A stretch of 64,000 nucleotides of DNA, from NCBI RefSeq assembly GCF_000247695.1, contig NW_004624776.1, forward strand, positions 16,248,855-16,312,854, read 5' to 3'. Source of the stretch: Heterocephalus glaber (lineage: Eukaryota; Chordata; Mammalia; Rodentia; Bathyergidae). The translations under genes were made by a program, and so were the position numbers. The notes beneath the pieces are model-generated. The model did not search any database, had not been told where the DNA came from, and worked only from the letters and a program-made list of their open reading frames with translations. This document shows positions 41,901 through 47,900 of the stretch, piece by piece; position 1 is the stretch's first letter; each line of letters starts with the position of its first letter.

Positions 41901-44900
41901 TAAAATTCTGTTTTGACCCAGAAAGAAACATGGCATTGAAAAACCTATATATCTAACACATTTTGAAAATGTTGTAAGTAACAAACTTGTTACTTACCAC
42001 ATAGGCACCTAAGATCAAACTCTTCCTTTGCACTTTTAAGAGTTATACAGACAGTGTACAACCTAAAGCAAGTAATTTTTTAGCATTGGAAATTTTCCTC
42101 CCACTGGACTGTGCCTCATATACATACATAACATACAACTTATGTATGTATATGAGAGATAGCACAGATCCTTGACCATGTGGAAGAGTGAATAAAGGAG
42201 TATGCAACATATTAAAACTTGCAGAAATCATAATACTTTTCCCATGATTTAGGTCGTAAGTAAATCAAGTGCCACCTTTCTGGGTACTTGTTCAAAGAAA
42301 ATAATGTTTAATTTGATACCCTTTCAAATTGTACCTTTCTCAGGAAGCTATTGATGACAGTTTGATCAAAACGCCATGTTGGTTCTATAAGAAGGAAATG
42401 TTGAGTCACACAGATATGTGCTATTGTCCAAAAGAGTATAACTAGGCAGACCTAAGCTTTTGATGCAAAGCTATTGATCAACTTTGGTATCTGAAATATA
42501 CTCAGAGCTATTAATTATGATTAACATTCTACAAGCAGAGTCTCACCCTAGTTTTAAATTTTTCTGATTATTAATAATGTTCTATAGGGGTTGGGGATTT
42601 AGCTCAGTGGTGCCGCCGCCCACCTTGCAAGCACAAGATCCTAAGTTTGATCCCAGGTACCCCCCCAAAAATTTAAAAATAACATCTCTATATTGAAAAA
42701 ATTGTTTTCTGTGGAATTGTATTTAATCTGGATGTATCAAAGCAACATTTTACATATTTTTAAGTGTTTATCAAAATGTAGGTTCCCAAGTAAAATTTGC
42801 ACAGACAAACTGAGCATAATAAATCACAGGTTGGAGCAGACATTGGACTTCATTGTTGCGTTCTCTCTCTCCCCCACAACCCTTTGTTCACCATATCCAG
42901 AGACCAGCCACAGAGTAGGCACTGGTAATAGTGAAAGTGCCTTGCAGTCCCATTACAACATTAAGGTGCAATGTCACTCTTGTCAATTTTGTATTTTAAT
43001 ATTTAGATTTATGGAAAATTTACAAACAGAAATTCAAGAAATGGAATTCATTCAGTTTTCCAAAGGTTTGAATTTCATGAGGAAAGAAGACTTTGCAGAG
43101 TGGCTACTTTTTTTCACTAACACCGAAAATAAAGACATTTATTGGAAAAATGTAAGAGAGAAGTTGTCAGCAGGAGAGGTTAGTATGCCCTTTTCTTATG
43201 CATGTGATAAAGATGAAATAAGACACTTTATATAATTAAAGTAACATCTAAATTAACGAACAATGTGCTACTCAATATTATGGAAGTATGAAAATGGGGA
43301 AACATCTTCCATATACTATTTTCCTGCAAATGAGCTGTTGCCTAAGAAGAATCAGTGTAAGATCTGTGTATTTGCAGTTCCACTAGTATCAGGAATAAGA
43401 CAAGAATCCACTGTCACCACTACAATTGAATATTGTTCTGGAAACCTTAGCCAGGCAAATAAACAAGACTTCTAAAACGACTACAGTAATTTGAAAGGAG
43501 GTACACTTCTCTTTGTTTGCATATGATGTGATTATATGCCTACAGAACCCAGGAGTATCCAGTTTAAAAACTATTAGAAAACAGTAAGAATTCAATAAAG
43601 TCATATTACAATGCAAATATAGAAAAAGCAGCTGTCCTATGTATAGATTTCAAGTTAATAAAAACATGATGTGTATATGTACATGGATGTGTTTCTATGA
43701 AATGTATGAAATGATGATCACCGAACCATTAACAATGATAACGTATGGCAGTGAGATTTCAAGTGATTTTTATTTTCTTTATACTTTTATGTGTTGTTCC
43801 AAAAGAAATTTTGGAATGGATATGTATTTTTATATAACTTTTTTTTTTAAACTTTCTAATGTGAGGGGAGAGATAAAATATAATGGAAGATCGTATTTGT
43901 GATTGCAATAGAAATATATAAAATTAGAAATAAACAACAAAAAATATATGGAGAAAGATTTTACAACCTTGATATTTATAAAGCTTATCTAATTACAGAG
44001 AATTCCCTATTACTGATAGGCAGTCTTGGTAGTATAAATATAGCTGTTCCTCCCTTCAGCTGGTTGATAAATGTAATGATTATAGTAGTCAGAACACCCC
44101 ACGTTTGCCACAATTACAGGTTAACCCTGAAATCCCCATGGCTAACACAATAAAAGTTTCTTTTCCAATACTGCTACATCTCTCTTGTGGGCTGGTGGAA
44201 GGCCCTGTCCACACAGGCTCAGGGACCAGACTCTCCAAGGCTCTGCCACCTTGAAGCTCCATCCTTTGGAAGAACACCATCTTCAGAGGCCGTGGCAAGA
44301 AAAGGAAGGAAGGAATCACAGTCCAGCAGTGAAGTATTTGGGCCTGGACACATCCTATAACAATGGGCTGTAGGTCAGAGTGATCACGTAACTCCACCTA
44401 AGTGCATGGCAATAAAGAGGTGTAGTCCTCCATACATACAGGAATCAGAAACAGGAAAACTCCAATGGGTCACAACAAAAATACCACTGGATTCTTGTAA
44501 GGGAACTAGACAAGCCATTAAAAGTTAATATAAAGACAGTATCAAGATATTGAAGTGTGTTACCAAACTTAGTAACTAAAGCAGTTTCTGACAATGAATT
44601 GAACAGAATATGATGTCCAAAAATAGATTCAAATACTCTGAAAATTTAGTAAATGTATTACCAAACATTATAGTATTTCAGATTAGTTGGTTAAAAGGAT
44701 TATTAACAAATGGCAGTAGGAAAATTCACTGGCCATCTGAGGGAAAAGATGAACACAAATCTCTATCTTATTCATTGCTCCAAAATAAATTTCAAATGGA
44801 TCAAAATTAAATCTTAAAGGGAAAAATGAAACTGAATTAATATAGGAAAAAGCTTGGAAACATTGTATCATCTTAGAATGGGACATACAAACATAGATAA

Positions 44901-47900
44901 ATATCTCTTTAAGCAAAATCCAGAAGCTTTTAAGGAAAATTGAGTAAATTACTACTTACAAATTATAATTTTGTTGCCTTCCCTCATCCTCCCCCTAATT
45001 CTAATCAAAGTCAAAAAAAAAAGTTAACAAAATAGGAAGAAGGTATATTAGTTTCACATGTAATACAGCAAGCAGTCTCCTTAATTTATCCTGGGATTTT
45101 TAAAAATCCATAGGAGGGGCTAGGGATTTAGCTCAGTGGTTCCACCACCTGCCTTGCAAGAGGAAGGATCCGAGTTCGATCCCCGGCACCAAAAAAAAAA
45201 AAAAAAAATCCATAGGAATCTAAAACTATAAACAGTCCTAGATATTTCCCTATTTAATATATATTAAAATTTTGAAAATCAATATGGTAATAACTGCAAA
45301 GTGTCCGAGAATTTATCTATTTACAAGTTAGCCTGCATGGTTTTGTGGATGCCTGTAGAAGACATAAGACTACTGGGTCAGAGACAAAAACTATCCTATC
45401 TTAACAGCTGCATAAGCTTTGCATTTGGGTCAGCTCCCCCTTGCCTTTCAAGTCCTACGACAGTGATGGTGAGAGACCCAAGTGCCTGCTGCTATGCAGC
45501 AGCTCACATAGCATCCCTGCAAAGGAGTCTCATCTCAGCAAGTCCAAGTCTCAGAACTGGCAGCAAGCGAGCCTTCCCAACCTCTCCTGCAGAGGGAGGC
45601 AAAACATTGACCATACTGGGCAGGAAGCAGAGTCCCCCGCTCCCAAGGAAGGAACTGCATATTCAAGACTGCCCATTTCACAGTCATCCTTGGAAAGACA
45701 GGAGTAAAATGACAGTTGGCACGTCTGTTGGAAAGACATACAGAAACATGACAGCCCTGAAGAATTGCCTCATGCAATAAGAGGTCACCTAACAGCCATT
45801 AGAAATCTGGAGGAAGGACATAAAGAAGACCCAAGAAAAGAAAGCATAGATAACTCATAAGCATGTGAAAAGTACTGAACTTCATGCACAAAGATATACA
45901 AATCCAAACACTGAGAACATACCATCCTTCACCTGTCAGAAGAGCAAATGTCAGACAGGTTGCACCCAGCGCCTGCTTTCAGGTCTGATGCAGAGAAATA
46001 CCTCCTCAGTCAACTGTACTGATGAATAAGCTGTTTAAAAAAAAGCCATGTGTAGAAATGGGTGGATAAGGTGTTCTCACTGTAAGACAGGGAGTGTGTG
46101 TGTGTGTGTGTGTGTGTACAAGCTTTTATATGAGTACAGTATTTCCAGAAGCATACTCAGGCCATCATTGCTTTACCTCTGGGAAATTAACTGGGGACCA
46201 AAAGGGGAAGGTTTTTCATTATTTATCCTTTGTTCTCTTTGAATTTTTATCACACACACATATTACTTCTTCAGATATTTAATTAAAATTTTCAGCCAGG
46301 CATGGTGGCACATACCTGTAACCCCAGCACACTGGGAGGCTGAGGTAGGAGGATCACAAGCTCTTAGTGAAACTCTGCCTCAAAATAAAAAAGAGCTGGA
46401 GTTGTAGCTCAGTGCCAAGTGTTCAATCGTCAATATGCCCCAAAAATTTTTATTAAAATTTTTAAAAAATAAAAATTTCAAAATTCATGAAAGCTAAAAG
46501 CAGTAAAATCTGAATAAGACCCCATATGTACAAAGTGCATGATCCTGAAGGTTCCTAGAAAGATACTTTTTTAAGCAAGGAAGGATTTACTTTCAAATTA
46601 AGAATTTTCATATTATTTTTGGTTTTTAATGGAAAAACTAGTCCGTTAACCTTTTTGTTTTGTTTGGGGGTTTTTTCTGGCAGTGCTAGGGATGAAACCC
46701 AGGGCTTTGTACGCGCTAGCCAAGCACTATACCACTGAGCTACACCCAGGGCCCTTTGCTTTTGTTTCTAAGTATATAGGTTTTGAAATCCATTGAACCA
46801 AGGTTCAAATCCTGATTATTCTGTGTAGTAGACCCTCGTCAAATAACCCCTTTATGCTAAGATCATACAGACAGTAAATGGCAAAACTGAAATTTCAACA
46901 TAGGTCCATCTCCAAAGCCCAGTGCTCCTATTCAGTGCTGTGTCCACTGATAAAGCTATGCAGATTGGGAGCATTTAACAGAGTGTGTTATTTTCCTTGA
47001 GCTGCCATAACAAAGTACCACACACTGGTCAGCTCAAACAACAGCGCATTGTTTTGGAGCCCAGAATCAGGGTGCCAGCAGGCCATCATCTGGCGAGGCC
47101 CCTCTTCAGCTTGCGTGTGGCACCTTCTCAGTGTGTCCTGTATGGCCTTTCCTTGTGCACATACAGGAGAGTAAGCGAGCCTGGCGATGAGCGGGCTCTG
47201 ACAGCTCTTCCTCTTGAGATACTAGTCTCATCAGATTAGGGCCCTACCATGTGACTTCATTTCACCTTCATTACGTCCACATAGGCCCTTTCTCCAGATA
47301 AAGTCACACTAGGGATTAGGGCTTTAAGATGTGAGTCAGTATGAGACACTGTTCAGTCCATCGCCCAGGGCCACCCCAGGGTTTGCACTGTACAACTCCA
47401 CGAGACCCCATATACATGGTGTCCCACCTCCACAGCCATCCACAGAGGCCCTGCCAGCTCTTCTCTCATGGTTGCTGTTGAGCTCTAAAACCTTAAATTC
47501 TGTTAGTCTGTGTCTTGAACTTTTTAGTAGACTTGCTTAGATCTAAGTTCATATGCTTTATGATAGAAGACTACAGTTATATTAATAAGATTAATGTATT
47601 TATAAAATTGTAATAAAACCTCTTTATTTTTATTAGAGCATTAGTTTGGATGAGTTCAAGTCATTTTGCCATTTTACAACCCACTTGGAAGACTTTGCTA
47701 TTGCCATGCAAATGTTTAGCTTAGCTCATCGACCTGTCAGACTAGGTAAGATATAAAAATCATTTCACTCTGTTCTTCAACGGAATGGTACCAACCACAG
47801 AGCCAGTTATCAGTAAAATAATTGGCCTTTTAATTCAGTGTGGTCATTCTAGATTTACAACACCAACAACTTATTTAACAGTTACTCTATTTGCTATTAT

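Larger units (their letters stand above)
43300..46040 (+). mobile_element. Ancient L1 ORF2 and 3' region, fragmented
   Basis: RT-like words: ATCAGGAATAAGACAAGAAT, CCACTGTCACCACTACAATTG, CATATGATGTGATTATATGC. Further down: AATTTCAAATGGATCAAAAT (44790) and AACAGCCATTAGAAATCTGG (45790). Unrelated inserts lie at about 44125-44440 and 45300-45780, and an ID SINE at 45116. Extent is approximate. Confidence 0.55.

Noticed and set aside
42693..43235. 180-codon single-exon gene
   Set aside because: Its middle is the MICU2 exon 43007-43178. The flanks are intron that happens to be open.
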